Source: an uncultured Lachnospiraceae bacterium (lineage in GTDB: Bacteria; Bacillota; Clostridia; Lachnospirales; Lachnospiraceae). From it: a stretch of DNA of 13,544 nucleotides. The position numbers and the translations under genes were made by a program. The stretch covers positions 1-13,544 of the forward strand of contig CAJUSS010000095.1 of assembly GCA_910588895.1 (NCBI GenBank). Reading direction: 5' to 3'. Positions within the stretch are counted from its first letter, which is position 1, and each line of letters starts with the position of its first letter. Positions 6,174-13,483 of this stretch are shown piece by piece. Below the pieces are notes generated by a model that was not told the origin of the DNA, did not search any database, and saw only the letters and a program-made list of their open reading frames with translations.

Positions 6174-8006
6174 CTATCTGTTCTTAAAAGAGGCCCGCTT
6201 ACGCAAAGTAGGATCCAAGATCTTCTTTCGGATCCGCAAAGAGACCGGCGTGATCTCCAAGAGCTCATCTGTATCGATGAACTCCAGGCACTGCTCTAAG
6301 CTCATCAGCTTGGGCGGCACCAGGCGCAGGGCCTCGTCGGCGCTGGAGGAACGGGTATTGGTCAATTTCTTCGTCTTGCAGACATTGACCTCGATGTCCT
6401 CCGCCTTGGGGTTCTGCCCGATCACCATGCCGCCATAGACCTTGACCCCGGGACCGATAAAGAGGGTCCCCCGCTCCTGGGCATTGAACAGGCCGTAGGT
6501 GATGGATTCGCCTGACTCGTAAGCGATCAAAGATCCGGTGGGACGGTAGGTCAGATCTCCCTTATAGGGGCCGTAGCCGTCAAATATCGTGTTCAAGATC
6601 CCATTTCCCTTGGTATCGGTCATAAATTCACCGCGGTAGCCGATCAGGCCTCTGGAGGGGATGTTAAATTCCAGCCGGGTATACCCTCTGGAGATCGGGG
6701 TCATGCCCATCAGCTCTCCCTTCCTGGAGGTCAGCTTCTGGATGATCGCGCCGGTAAACTCCTCCGGCACATCCACATAGGCGATCTCCATAGGCTCCTG
6801 CTTCTGGTCCCGCTCATTGTACTTATAGATGACCTCCGCCTTGCTCACCGCGAACTCAAAGCCCTCCCGGCGCATGGTCTCGATCAGCACGGACAGATGG
6901 AGCTCGCCGCGCCCGGACACCTTGAACTGATCCGCAAGATCCGTCTCCTCCACCCGGAGGCTCACATCGGTGTTCAGCTCTCTGAACAGACGGTCCCGGA
7001 TATGGCGGGAAGTGATATACTTTCCTTCCTGTCCGGCCAGCGGACTGTCATTGACCATAAAATACATCGAGATCGTCGGCTCCGAGATCTTCTGGAAGGG
7101 GATCGCCTCCGGTTCCTCCGGAGAGCAGATCGTGTCGCCGATATGCAGGTCAGCGATCCCGGTCATGGCTACGATCGAACCTACCTTTGCCTCCTGGACC
7201 TCCACCCGCTTTAAGCCGTCAAACTCATAAAGCTTCCCGATCTTGATCTTCTTGAACTTATCCGGCTCGTGGTGATTGACCAGGACGCACTCCTGGTTCA
7301 CCTTCAAAAAGCCGTTATCCACCTTGCCGATGCCGATCCGGCCCACATATTCATTGTAATCGATGGTGCTGATCAGCACCTGGGCAGGCGCCTCCGGATC
7401 CCCTTCTGGCGCGGGGATATGCTCTATGATCGTCTCGAAGAGAGGGGTCATGTCCTTCTCTTCATCCTCTAATGCCAGCTTGGCAAAGCCTGCCTTGGCG
7501 GATGCGTAGACAAAGGGGCAGTCCAGCTGCTCGTCGGAGGCGTCCAGATCCATGAACAGTTCCAGAACCTCATCCACCACCTCTGCGGGACGGGCCTCCG
7601 GCCGGTCGATCTTATTGATGCAGCAGATCACCGGGAGATCCATCTCCAGCGCCTTCTGCAGCACGAAACGGGTCTGCGGCATAGCGCCCTCAAAGGCATC
7701 CACCACTAAGATCACACCGTTCACCATCTTTAAGACACGCTCCACCTCCCCGCCAAAATCCGCATGGCCCGGGGTGTCCACGATATTGATCTTTGTCTCT
7801 TTATAGAGCACCGCCGTGTTCTTGGACAAGATCGTGATCCCTCGCTCCCGCTCTAAGTCGTTGGAATCCATCACCCGCTCCGCCACCTCCTGGCCCGCAC
7901 GGAACACGCCGCTCTGCTTTAACAGCTCGTCCACCAGCGTGGTCTTGCCGTGGTCCACGTGAGCGATGATGGCGATATTCCTCACATCTTCTCTTTGTAT
8001 CCTCAT
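6174..8006 (-). CDS. typA: Ribosome-associated translational GTPase TypA/BipA
   Basis: TypA/BipA is an EF-G-like GTPase that binds the ribosome and supports 50S assembly and growth under stress, including cold. The 610-residue length is typical. GTPase motifs are complete: G1 AHVDHGKTT (15-23), G2 RGITI (55-59), G3 DTPGH (77-81) and G4 NKID (131-134). Domain II follows, then ISMYFMVNDSPLAGQEGKYIT, the EF-G-like domains III and V (SGRGELHLSVLIETMRREGFE) and the TypA-specific C-terminal domain with PSRGLIGYRGEFMTDTKGNG and NTRSSSADEALRLVPP. The ATG at 8006 has AGAGGA 7 bases upstream. A clear promoter is at 8090-8118. The gene is flanked by yigZ and the SSB-like gene on the same strand. Confidence 0.98.
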   Translation of the reverse strand: MRIQREDVRNIAIIAHVDHGKTTLVDELLKQSGVFRAGQEVAERVMDSNDLERERGITILSKNTAVLYKETKINIVDTPGHADFGGEVERVLKMVNGVILVVDAFEGAMPQTRFVLQKALEMDLPVICCINKIDRPEARPAEVVDEVLELFMDLDASDEQLDCPFVYASAKAGFAKLALEDEEKDMTPLFETIIEHIPAPEGDPEAPAQVLISTIDYNEYVGRIGIGKVDNGFLKVNQECVLVNHHEPDKFKKIKIGKLYEFDGLKRVEVQEAKVGSIVAMTGIADLHIGDTICSPEEPEAIPFQKISEPTISMYFMVNDSPLAGQEGKYITSRHIRDRLFRELNTDVSLRVEETDLADQFKVSGRGELHLSVLIETMRREGFEFAVSKAEVIYKYNERDQKQEPMEIAYVDVPEEFTGAIIQKLTSRKGELMGMTPISRGYTRLEFNIPSRGLIGYRGEFMTDTKGNGILNTIFDGYGPYKGDLTYRPTGSLIAYESGESITYGLFNAQERGTLFIGPGVKVYGGMVIGQNPKAEDIEVNVCKTKKLTNTRSSSADEALRLVPPKLMSLEQCLEFIDTDELLEITPVSLRIRKKILDPTLRKRASFKNR

Positions 8007-8089
8007 AGGGGTATCCTCTTCTTTCTCCTGATAAACTTTTCACTCATCTTCTCAAGATGCGCATAGACACTGCGCAAACACAATTCTAT

Positions 8090-8118
8090 AATATAGCACC
8101 CACGCAGAAAGATCGCAA
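8090..8118 (-). promoter_or_regulatory. Promoter of typA
   Basis: On the minus strand, TTGCGA (8113-8118), a 17-base spacer and TATATT (8090-8095), with a start near 8083. The leader begins with two short hairpins that share bases: a TGCGCA/TGCGCA stem (8058-8063 with 8071-8076) and a CATCTT/AAGATG stem (8045-8050 with 8054-8059). The -35 region shares the 12-mer CTCTTGCGATCT with the yigZ promoter. Confidence 0.75.
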
Positions 8119-8172
8119 GAGGATCTTCACAAGATCTTAAAAAATCAGGGCCTGTCACAAAAGGATCCTCAG

Positions 8173-8823
8173 TCAAAAGAGCACCAGCTCCTTCCCGTCC
8201 ATCCCATAATAGATCAGCTCTGAGACTTCGATCTGGGCCGCTCCGCTGGTGGCTAAAGTCACCTTGTCCACGCCCTCCTCCGCCTGCTCATCGGGCATCA
8301 GGAGGGTCATCTCCACCTTATCCGTATACTGGCTGTCCAGGGTCGGAAAGCCCATCTGTCCGGCCAGATACTGGAGCTTTCCCACAGCTCCATAATCCGA
8401 TGTGATCTTCACCTGCCTGCCGGGACGTTTTTCCACCACACTACAGGCCTTTAACCCTTCCTTTACCGCCCGGGAATAGGCGCGGACCAGGCCGCCTGTG
8501 CCTAAGAGCGTGCCGCCGAAATACCGGGTCACCACCGCGCAGACCTCACAGATCCCCTCCCCCAAAAGCACGTCCAGCATAGGCCGCCCCGCGGTCTGGC
8601 TGGGCTCCCCGTCATCGCTGCATTTCATCAGCCTGCCCCCCTCTTTGCAGATATAGGCATAGCAATTGTGGCGGGCATCCCAGTAGCGTTTCCTGATCTC
8701 CTCGATAAAGGCCGCAGCCTCCTCCTCCGTCTTTACCGGACGGATATTGGCGATAAAGCGGGACTTCTTCTCCACGATCTCCCCTTCGCCCCCTCTGTAA
8801 CAGATCTTATATGGGTCTGGCAT
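8173..8823 (-). CDS. YigZ/IMPACT (UPF0029) family protein
   Basis: The 216-residue protein belongs to the conserved YigZ/IMPACT family, whose eukaryotic member regulates the Gcn2 translational stress kinase; the bacterial role is not firmly known. Family motifs are in order: EKKSRFIA (18-25), WDARHNCYAYI (48-58), SDDGEPSQTAGRPML (69-83) and VVTRYFGGTLLGTGGLVRAYS (97-117), with a smaller ferredoxin-like DUF1949 domain in the last 75 residues or so. An upstream in-frame ATG at 8859 exists, but the ATG at 8823 is preceded by AGGAGG at 8 bases and gives the usual short N-terminus. A promoter is at 8923-8951. It is the last gene before the divergent repeat-rich gap. Confidence 0.93.
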   Translation of the reverse strand: MPDPYKICYRGGEGEIVEKKSRFIANIRPVKTEEEAAAFIEEIRKRYWDARHNCYAYICKEGGRLMKCSDDGEPSQTAGRPMLDVLLGEGICEVCAVVTRYFGGTLLGTGGLVRAYSRAVKEGLKACSVVEKRPGRQVKITSDYGAVGKLQYLAGQMGFPTLDSQYTDKVEMTLLMPDEQAEEGVDKVTLATSGAAQIEVSELIYYGMDGKELVLF

Positions 8824-8863
8824 CTCTCGTTCCTCCTGACTGTCCACGGGTCTTCTCACTGTC

Positions 8864-8890
8864 CCCTGCTCTTTCCCTGAGAGAGCAGGG
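8864..8890 (-). promoter_or_regulatory. Perfect hairpin in the yigZ leader
   Basis: CCCTGCTCT (8864-8872) is complementary to AGAGCAGGG (8882-8890) with a 9-base loop. It lies between the promoter and the ribosome binding site of yigZ. No T-run follows on either strand, so it is not a simple terminator. On the minus strand a shorter alternative CCCTG/CAGGG pairing competes with it. The role is unknown. Confidence 0.45.
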
Positions 8891-8922
8891 CGTTCTCTGA
8901 AATAACTCTTGTTCTGGAACCT

Positions 8923-8951
8923 AGTTTAACAGATAGACCGCCAGATCGCAA
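8923..8951 (-). promoter_or_regulatory. Promoter of yigZ
   Basis: On the minus strand, TTGCGA (8946-8951), a 17-base spacer and TAAACT (8923-8928), with a start near 8916 and a leader of about 93 bases. Confidence 0.6.
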
Positions 8952-9050
8952 GAGGCCTGCGCTCCTGCTCCGAGCGGGACTCAATGGATATGTTTTCACA
9001 CTCACACCAAGGAGTCTTATCGTGCAGAGATAAGTCGCGGATGATCCGCT

Positions 9051-9084
9051 GTGGGGTCTTTCACGCACCCTAGTACCGCTGCGT
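9051..9084 (+). repeat. Dispersed repeat, copy 1 (direct)
   Basis: A 34-base motif running from GTGGGGTCTTTCACG to CTAGTACCGCTGCGT. It matches 9363-9396 at 32 of 34 positions and is present inverted at 9177-9205. After the final GCGT it diverges from copy 3. It is neither protein-coding nor an RNA that I recognise. Confidence 0.85.
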
Positions 9085-9139
9085 CCAAGGTTGTATAGAT
9101 GTAGGCGCATGACCGGTCACCCGTCCGCAACCGGAGGCT

Positions 9140-9218
9140 CGGTCCCCCACAGGGACGCGCTCTCGCTCCGAGAGGGACGCAGCGGTACTAGGCTCGTGAG
9201 GGACCTCGTGGGGGACCG
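9140..9218. repeat. Inverted-repeat unit containing repeat copy 2 (inverted)
   Basis: Outer arms CGGTCCCCCAC (9140-9150) and GTGGGGGACCG (9208-9218) are perfect inverted repeats of 11 bases. Inside, on the minus strand, lies the same core as copy 3: ACGCAGCGGTACTAGG (9177-9192) and the 15-base CGCGCTCTCGCTCCG (9156-9170), identical to the reverse complement of 9402-9416. A CTCTCG/CGAGAG mini-hairpin is formed at 9161-9175. The arms differ from those of the element at 9315-9440 although the core is the same. A partial, degenerate relative of the arm segment is at 8959-8981. Confidence 0.75.
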
Positions 9219-9314
9219 GTGTCCCTCTAGGGTCCCTTTAGGGGGATCCGTGCCCCCGGCTGCTGGGCAGCTAGCATGCGGCAGATCAAAAAGCCAGCCG
9301 ACTAAAGCAGCGGA

Positions 9315-9440
9315 GGGAGGGGCATATCACAAAAGGAACCCCTGGAAAACGCCGGTCCTTGGGCGGGGTCTTTCACGCGCCCTAGTACCGCTGCGTTTTC
9401 CCGGAGCGAGAGCGCGGTGACGTTGTGATATGCCCCTTCC
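9315..9440. mobile_element. Candidate 126-base MITE with terminal inverted repeats and 8-base target duplication
   Basis: The left end GGGAGGGGCATATCACAA (9315-9332) and the right end TTGTGATATGCCCCTTCC (9423-9440) are inverted repeats matching at 17 of 18 positions. The element is flanked by a perfect 8-base direct repeat GCAGCGGA (9307-9314 and 9441-9448), as expected of a target-site duplication. Inside are nested inverted repeats: GGAAAACGC (9344-9352) with GCGTTTTCC (9393-9401), and GGGCG (9361-9365) with CGCCC (9379-9383), so the whole unit can fold into one long hairpin. Its centre is copy 3 (9363-9396 and 9402-9416) of the local repeat. It has no coding capacity, so a transposase would act in trans. 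An 8-base duplication suggests relatives such as IS256, ISL3, IS66 or IS1595; the family is not assignable from the ends alone. Confidence 0.75.
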
Positions 9441-9498
9441 GCAGCGGACCTTTTGGCCAACCTGTGAATAGTAACCCTCGATATCTTAAGATCCCTTA

Positions 9499-9536
9499 CA
9501 AATTTTTGTATCGATTGAATCAGCCGCAAAAATTTG
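9499..9536. promoter_or_regulatory. Operator-like inverted repeat over the penicillin-binding protein promoter
   Basis: CAAATTTTTG (9499-9508) and CAAAAATTTG (9527-9536) are perfect inverted repeats separated by 18 bases. The pair brackets the -35 box (9515-9520), and the right arm ends one base before the -10 box. It is AT-rich and lies in an otherwise GC-rich region, which fits a regulator binding site. No regulator is known for it. Confidence 0.5.
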
Positions 9537-9543
9537 GTATACT
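9515..9543 (+). promoter_or_regulatory. Promoter of the class A penicillin-binding protein gene
   Basis: TTGAAT (9515-9520), a 17-base spacer and TATACT (9538-9543), with a start near 9550 and a leader of about 36 bases that carries AAGGAGG (9573-9579) six bases before the ATG. Confidence 0.82.
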
Positions 9544-9585
9544 ACACCCTGAGAGGTATCTTGACCTTTCTTAAGGAGGACTTTC

Positions 9586-12405
9586 ATGTATTCAAATCAT
9601 TATGGGATGGCTGCGGTCAGTGTGAAGATCCGGGATTCTCATTCGCGGAGCCACAAGTATGTCAGTCGCCTGGTCTTAGACCTGTTCAAGTTTTTCTTTG
9701 TGGTCCTGCTCTTTCTGGCCCTGACCGGGCTGGGGATCGCGCTGGGGATCCTCCGGGGGATCGTTGATAACGCGCCGGATGTGGACCCCATGAGCTTCGG
9801 GCCAAGAGGCTTTGCCACAAAGGTGTACGACAGCCAGGGGAACCTGACCGATACACTGGTGATGTCCGGCTCCAACCGGGAGGCTGCTACCTACGATGAG
9901 CTTCCCCAGGATCTGATCGATGCCTTCGTGGCGATCGAGGATTCCCGGTTCTGGAGCCACAATGGCATCGACTTACGTTCCATCGCCCGTGCTGCGGTCG
10001 GCATACTGACCGATGACTACGCCGGCGGCGGATCCACCCTGACCCAGCAGCTGATCAAGAACAATGTCTTTAAGGGCGGCCAGGAGACCAGCTTCGGCGC
10101 CCGCTTGGAACGGAAGTTCCAGGAGCAGTATCTGGCGGTCAATCTGGAAAAGACCTTGGCCGAGACCACCGGCAGCGTGGAGAACGCCAAGAAGCAGATC
10201 CTCACGGACTACTTGAACACGATCAACCTGGGGAACAATACGCTGGGCGTCAAGGTAGCTGCCAAGCGATATTTTAATAAGGATGTCTCTGAGCTGACCT
10301 TGTCCGAATGTGCAGTGATCGCCGGGATCACCCAGAGCCCCAGCCGTTTGAACCCCATATCCGGCCGTGAGCGGAATGAGGAAAAGCGCAAGGTGATCCT
10401 CCAGTATATGTACGAACAGGGCTACATCACCAAGGAGGAGCAGGACGAAGCCCTTGCGGATAATGTCTACGACCGCATCCAGGATGTGGATCTTTTGACG
10501 AAGGAGACCGCATCCCCCTACAGCTATTTTACCGATGAGCTGATCGAGCAGGTGATGGATGCGCTGATGTACCAGTTCGGCTACACGGAGACCCAGGCCC
10601 ACAACCTGCTCTACAGCGGCGGCCTCTCGATCTTTACCACCCAAGATCCAGATCTTCAGACCATCGTGGATGAAGAGGTCAACGACCCGGAAAACTACGA
10701 CACGGCGAAATATTCGATCGAATACCGCCTGTCCGTGACCCACGGCGACGGGACCACCGAGCACTTTTCCGAAAAGAACGTGGAAGCCTTCCACCAGGCG
10801 GCCTTCCAGGATGGCTTTAATGGGCTGTACGCTTCCGAGGAAGCGGCGGCATCCGATATCGAGCTGTATAAAGGGTCCATACTTGCAGCCGACGACACCA
10901 TACTGGCCGAGCGGGTCCAGTATATCTTGCAGCCCCAGCTCTCCTTCGTGCTCATGGACCAGGCCACCGGGGAGGTAAAAGCCATCTGCGGCGGACGCGG
11001 TGAAAAAAATGCCAGCCTAGTCTTAAACCGGGCCACCAACACGCCCCGCCAGCCCGGCTCCGCCTTTAAGGTAGTCTCCGCTTTTGCACCGGCGATCGAT
11101 GCATGCGGCGCTACTCTGGGCACAGTCTACTACGACGGGCCTTACACGGTCAACCAGAAATCCTTCCGCAACTGGTGGAGCCAGGGCTTTTTAGGCTATT
11201 CCAGCATCCGTGACGGCATCATCTACTCCATGAACATCGTTGCTGTCCGCTGCCTGATGGATACTGTGGACCCCCCGCTTGGCATCGAGTATGCCAAAAA
11301 CTTAGGGATCACCACTTTGACCGACACAGACTTAAATGCGGCCACCGCGCTGGGCGGATTGACCCTGGGGGTCACCAATTTAGATCTGACGACCGCATTT
11401 GCCACGATCGCCAACGGGGGGACCTACACCAAGCCCCAGTTCTTTACCAAGATCTTAGACCATAACGGCAAGGTGCTGCTGGAATCCAAGCCGGAGACCC
11501 GCCGGGTATTAAAGGATACCACTGCCTTTCTGCTGACCGACGCCATGGCCGCGTCCATGCAGAGCAACCGTAAATTTGCCCGGTCCGGGATCAGCGTGAA
11601 CTCCACCAGCACCCGTGCCGCGCTACCCACCATGTCCTGCGCCGGGAAGAGCGGCACCACCACTGCCAATAACGATATCTGGTTCGTGGGCTTCACCCCT
11701 TATTACACCGCCGGCGTATGGGGCGGATGCGACAACAACCAAAAGCTGGAGAGCACCTCCTTCCACAAGGATGTGTGGCGGAAGATCATGACCCGCATCC
11801 ACGAAGGCCTGGCCGATCCCGGCTTTATCCCGCCTGAAGACATCACCACTGCGGTCATCTGCCGGAAATCCGGCAAGCTGGCAGTAAACGGCATATGCGA
11901 CCAGGATCCCCGTGGCGATGCCACCTATACGGAATATTTTGCCAAGGGCACCGTTCCCACAGAGGTCTGTGACAAGCATGTGGTGGTGACGGTCTGCTCC
12001 GCGTCCGGACAGAAGCCAACCGTCTTCTGCCCCACCAAGCGGACCATGGTCTGTCTGGCCCTGCCCCAGAATGAAACGGAAGTGACCGATGATTCCTTCT
12101 ATGCGATCCCCGGGGACTGCACGATCCACACCAGTCTCTCCACGATCATCGATCCATTGGATGAGGAGACGGATCCTTCCTCCGAAGATCCTTTAAGGGA
12201 GCAGGGTTCGCCGGTCAACCCGAACCTTGGCCCCAGCTATATCCCCCGCCCCCCCATAAACAACGCGCCCCTGATCGGCACACGGCCAGGCCAGGCGGCT
12301 GAGGAGAGCGAAGTCCAGTCCCACCCCGGGAGCGTCACCTTACCGGAGACCGAGACGATCGATGCCTGGGAGGATGAAGAAGACTGGGAGGACTGGTGGG
12401 ATTGA
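9586..12405 (+). CDS. Class A penicillin-binding protein (bifunctional peptidoglycan glycosyltransferase/transpeptidase)
   Basis: The 939-residue protein polymerises glycan strands and cross-links peptides of the cell wall. A short cytoplasmic tail is followed by one membrane helix (about 33-60). The glycosyltransferase domain shows AIEDSRFWSHNGID (catalytic Glu118), GGSTLTQQLIKN (148-159) and RKFQEQYLAVNLEK (second Glu180). The transpeptidase domain shows Ser492-x-x-Lys495 in PGSAFK, the SMN triad (548-550) and KSGT (688-691). Between the two, residues about 345-450 hold an insert with an acidic helical linker. The C-terminus (about 755-939) is extended: seven cysteines (759 to 844), then a Pro/Glu/Ser-rich stretch and a DAWEDEEDWEDWWD end. 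It has PBP1A (PonA/MrcA) domain order. The gene is monocistronic, with its own promoter and a strong terminator. The ATG at 9586 has an AAGGAGG site. Confidence 0.97.
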   Translation: MYSNHYGMAAVSVKIRDSHSRSHKYVSRLVLDLFKFFFVVLLFLALTGLGIALGILRGIVDNAPDVDPMSFGPRGFATKVYDSQGNLTDTLVMSGSNREAATYDELPQDLIDAFVAIEDSRFWSHNGIDLRSIARAAVGILTDDYAGGGSTLTQQLIKNNVFKGGQETSFGARLERKFQEQYLAVNLEKTLAETTGSVENAKKQILTDYLNTINLGNNTLGVKVAAKRYFNKDVSELTLSECAVIAGITQSPSRLNPISGRERNEEKRKVILQYMYEQGYITKEEQDEALADNVYDRIQDVDLLTKETASPYSYFTDELIEQVMDALMYQFGYTETQAHNLLYSGGLSIFTTQDPDLQTIVDEEVNDPENYDTAKYSIEYRLSVTHGDGTTEHFSEKNVEAFHQAAFQDGFNGLYASEEAAASDIELYKGSILAADDTILAERVQYILQPQLSFVLMDQATGEVKAICGGRGEKNASLVLNRATNTPRQPGSAFKVVSAFAPAIDACGATLGTVYYDGPYTVNQKSFRNWWSQGFLGYSSIRDGIIYSMNIVAVRCLMDTVDPPLGIEYAKNLGITTLTDTDLNAATALGGLTLGVTNLDLTTAFATIANGGTYTKPQFFTKILDHNGKVLLESKPETRRVLKDTTAFLLTDAMAASMQSNRKFARSGISVNSTSTRAALPTMSCAGKSGTTTANNDIWFVGFTPYYTAGVWGGCDNNQKLESTSFHKDVWRKIMTRIHEGLADPGFIPPEDITTAVICRKSGKLAVNGICDQDPRGDATYTEYFAKGTVPTEVCDKHVVVTVCSASGQKPTVFCPTKRTMVCLALPQNETEVTDDSFYAIPGDCTIHTSLSTIIDPLDEETDPSSEDPLREQGSPVNPNLGPSYIPRPPINNAPLIGTRPGQAAEESEVQSHPGSVTLPETETIDAWEDEEDWEDWWD

Positions 12406-12423
12406 CCAGATCTTCCTGTTAAA

Positions 12424-12476
12424 AGGAGCTGTCACAGAGCATATCAAAATGCTCCCTGTGACAGCTCCTGTCTTTT
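12424..12476. terminator. Long two-way terminator between the convergent genes
   Basis: AGGAGCTGTCACA (12424-12436) pairs with TGTGACAGCTCCT (12457-12469), and GAGCAT (12437-12442) pairs with ATGCTC (12449-12454), leaving a 6-base loop and a CC bulge. On the plus strand it is followed by GTCTTTT; on the minus strand by TTTTAAC. It serves the penicillin-binding protein gene and the convergent adenosine deaminase gene. Confidence 0.88.
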
Positions 12477-12505
12477 GGGCCGATCCAAAACCGCCTCACT
12501 TCTGC

Positions 12506-13483
12506 TTAAGCCATGTGCATCTTTTGACGCAGGAGGGCACGCTCCTCCTCTGTGACAAATGCCGCATCAAGCGCATTCTCAAAGAGCTGCCGCTCCTCCT
12601 CTCTGGTCATCCCCATCTCGTTTAAGAGCGCCAGTTCCCGGGCCAAGGTAGTGCCGCACACGGTCATATCATCTGTATTGACCGTGACCCGCACCCCTTG
12701 GCGCAGCAGAGAGAGGATCGGATGGACAGCCCCAGGGGGAACGGCTCTTGTCTGCAGGTTACTGGTAACACAGACTTCTAAGGTGATCTTCTCCTCTTTG
12801 ATCTTTTCTAAAAGCGCCGGATCCTCCATAGCGCGGATCCCATGGCCCAGTCGTTTGGCTCCGCCAGACAGAGCGGCCCGCACGCTCTCCGGCCCGTCTG
12901 CCTCGCCTGCATGGATGGTGATGGGGACCTGCAGCCGACCGGCAAGGGAAAATAGATCCGCAAAATCCCTTGTAGGATAGAGCGCCTCCGCCCCGGCCAG
13001 ATCGATCCCGCTCACGCCGCGCCCTAAAAAGGCGGCGGCCAGACGGATCGTCTCTTCATTCTCCGCGCCGTTGTCCGCGCCGCGCATACAACAGAGGAGC
13101 AGACCGGTCCTTATGGCTTTCCCTCTGCTCCCTTTCTCCATACCGTCGATCACGGCCTTCACCACCTGTTCCTGGGTAAGCCCCTTCTCCAGGTGGAGCT
13201 GAGGCGCAAAACGGATCTCCGCATAGAGGAGGCCCTGCTCTGCCAGCTCCTCTACCAGCCCCCAGGCCGCCCGAGATAAGGTCCGGATCGACTGCATACA
13301 GGATACCGGCAAAGCGAACCGCTCTAAAAACTCCCCCAAGCTCCTGCAATCCGGCGGCACGGTCAGAAAGGGCCTCAGCTCTTCCTCTGTGGCGGCAGGT
13401 AATGCCACGCCTTCCAGCTCTGCCAGCTCCAGCAAAAGCCCAGGCGGCAGTGAACCGTCCAGATGGATATGAAGATCGATCAT
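12506..13483 (-). CDS. add: Adenosine deaminase
   Basis: Adenosine deaminase converts adenosine to inosine (and deoxyadenosine to deoxyinosine) in purine salvage. The 325-residue product has the amidohydrolase zinc site: MIDLHIHLDGS (His5 and His7), then AEIRFAPQLH, ITIHAGEADGPESV (His191 ligand, Glu194 catalytic), RLGHGIRA (His214), LEVCVTSNLQT and VTVNTDDMTVCGTTL (Asp271/Asp272). The frame continues to an upstream TTG at 13516, but the ATG at 13483 gives the usual family N-terminus and has AAGGGA 5 bases upstream. No promoter could be identified in the 61 remaining bases. It ends just short of the two-way terminator shared with the penicillin-binding protein gene. Adenine deaminase or a related salvage deaminase of the same superfamily is the main alternative; the TSN and NTDD motifs favour adenosine deaminase. 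Confidence 0.94.
   Translation of the reverse strand: MIDLHIHLDGSLPPGLLLELAELEGVALPAATEEELRPFLTVPPDCRSLGEFLERFALPVSCMQSIRTLSRAAWGLVEELAEQGLLYAEIRFAPQLHLEKGLTQEQVVKAVIDGMEKGSRGKAIRTGLLLCCMRGADNGAENEETIRLAAAFLGRGVSGIDLAGAEALYPTRDFADLFSLAGRLQVPITIHAGEADGPESVRAALSGGAKRLGHGIRAMEDPALLEKIKEEKITLEVCVTSNLQTRAVPPGAVHPILSLLRQGVRVTVNTDDMTVCGTTLARELALLNEMGMTREEERQLFENALDAAFVTEEERALLRQKMHMA

Noticed and set aside
8891..9300. Possible CRISPR array or tRNA in the repeat island
   Set aside because: The repeats are few, irregularly spaced and in both orientations, and no tRNA cloverleaf or T-loop sequence is seen.
9091..9420. 109-codon plus-strand open frame across the repeat island
   Set aside because: It runs through inverted repeats, the candidate MITE and arm sequences, has no ribosome binding site of note and an Arg/Gly/Pro composition typical of translated GC-rich repeats.
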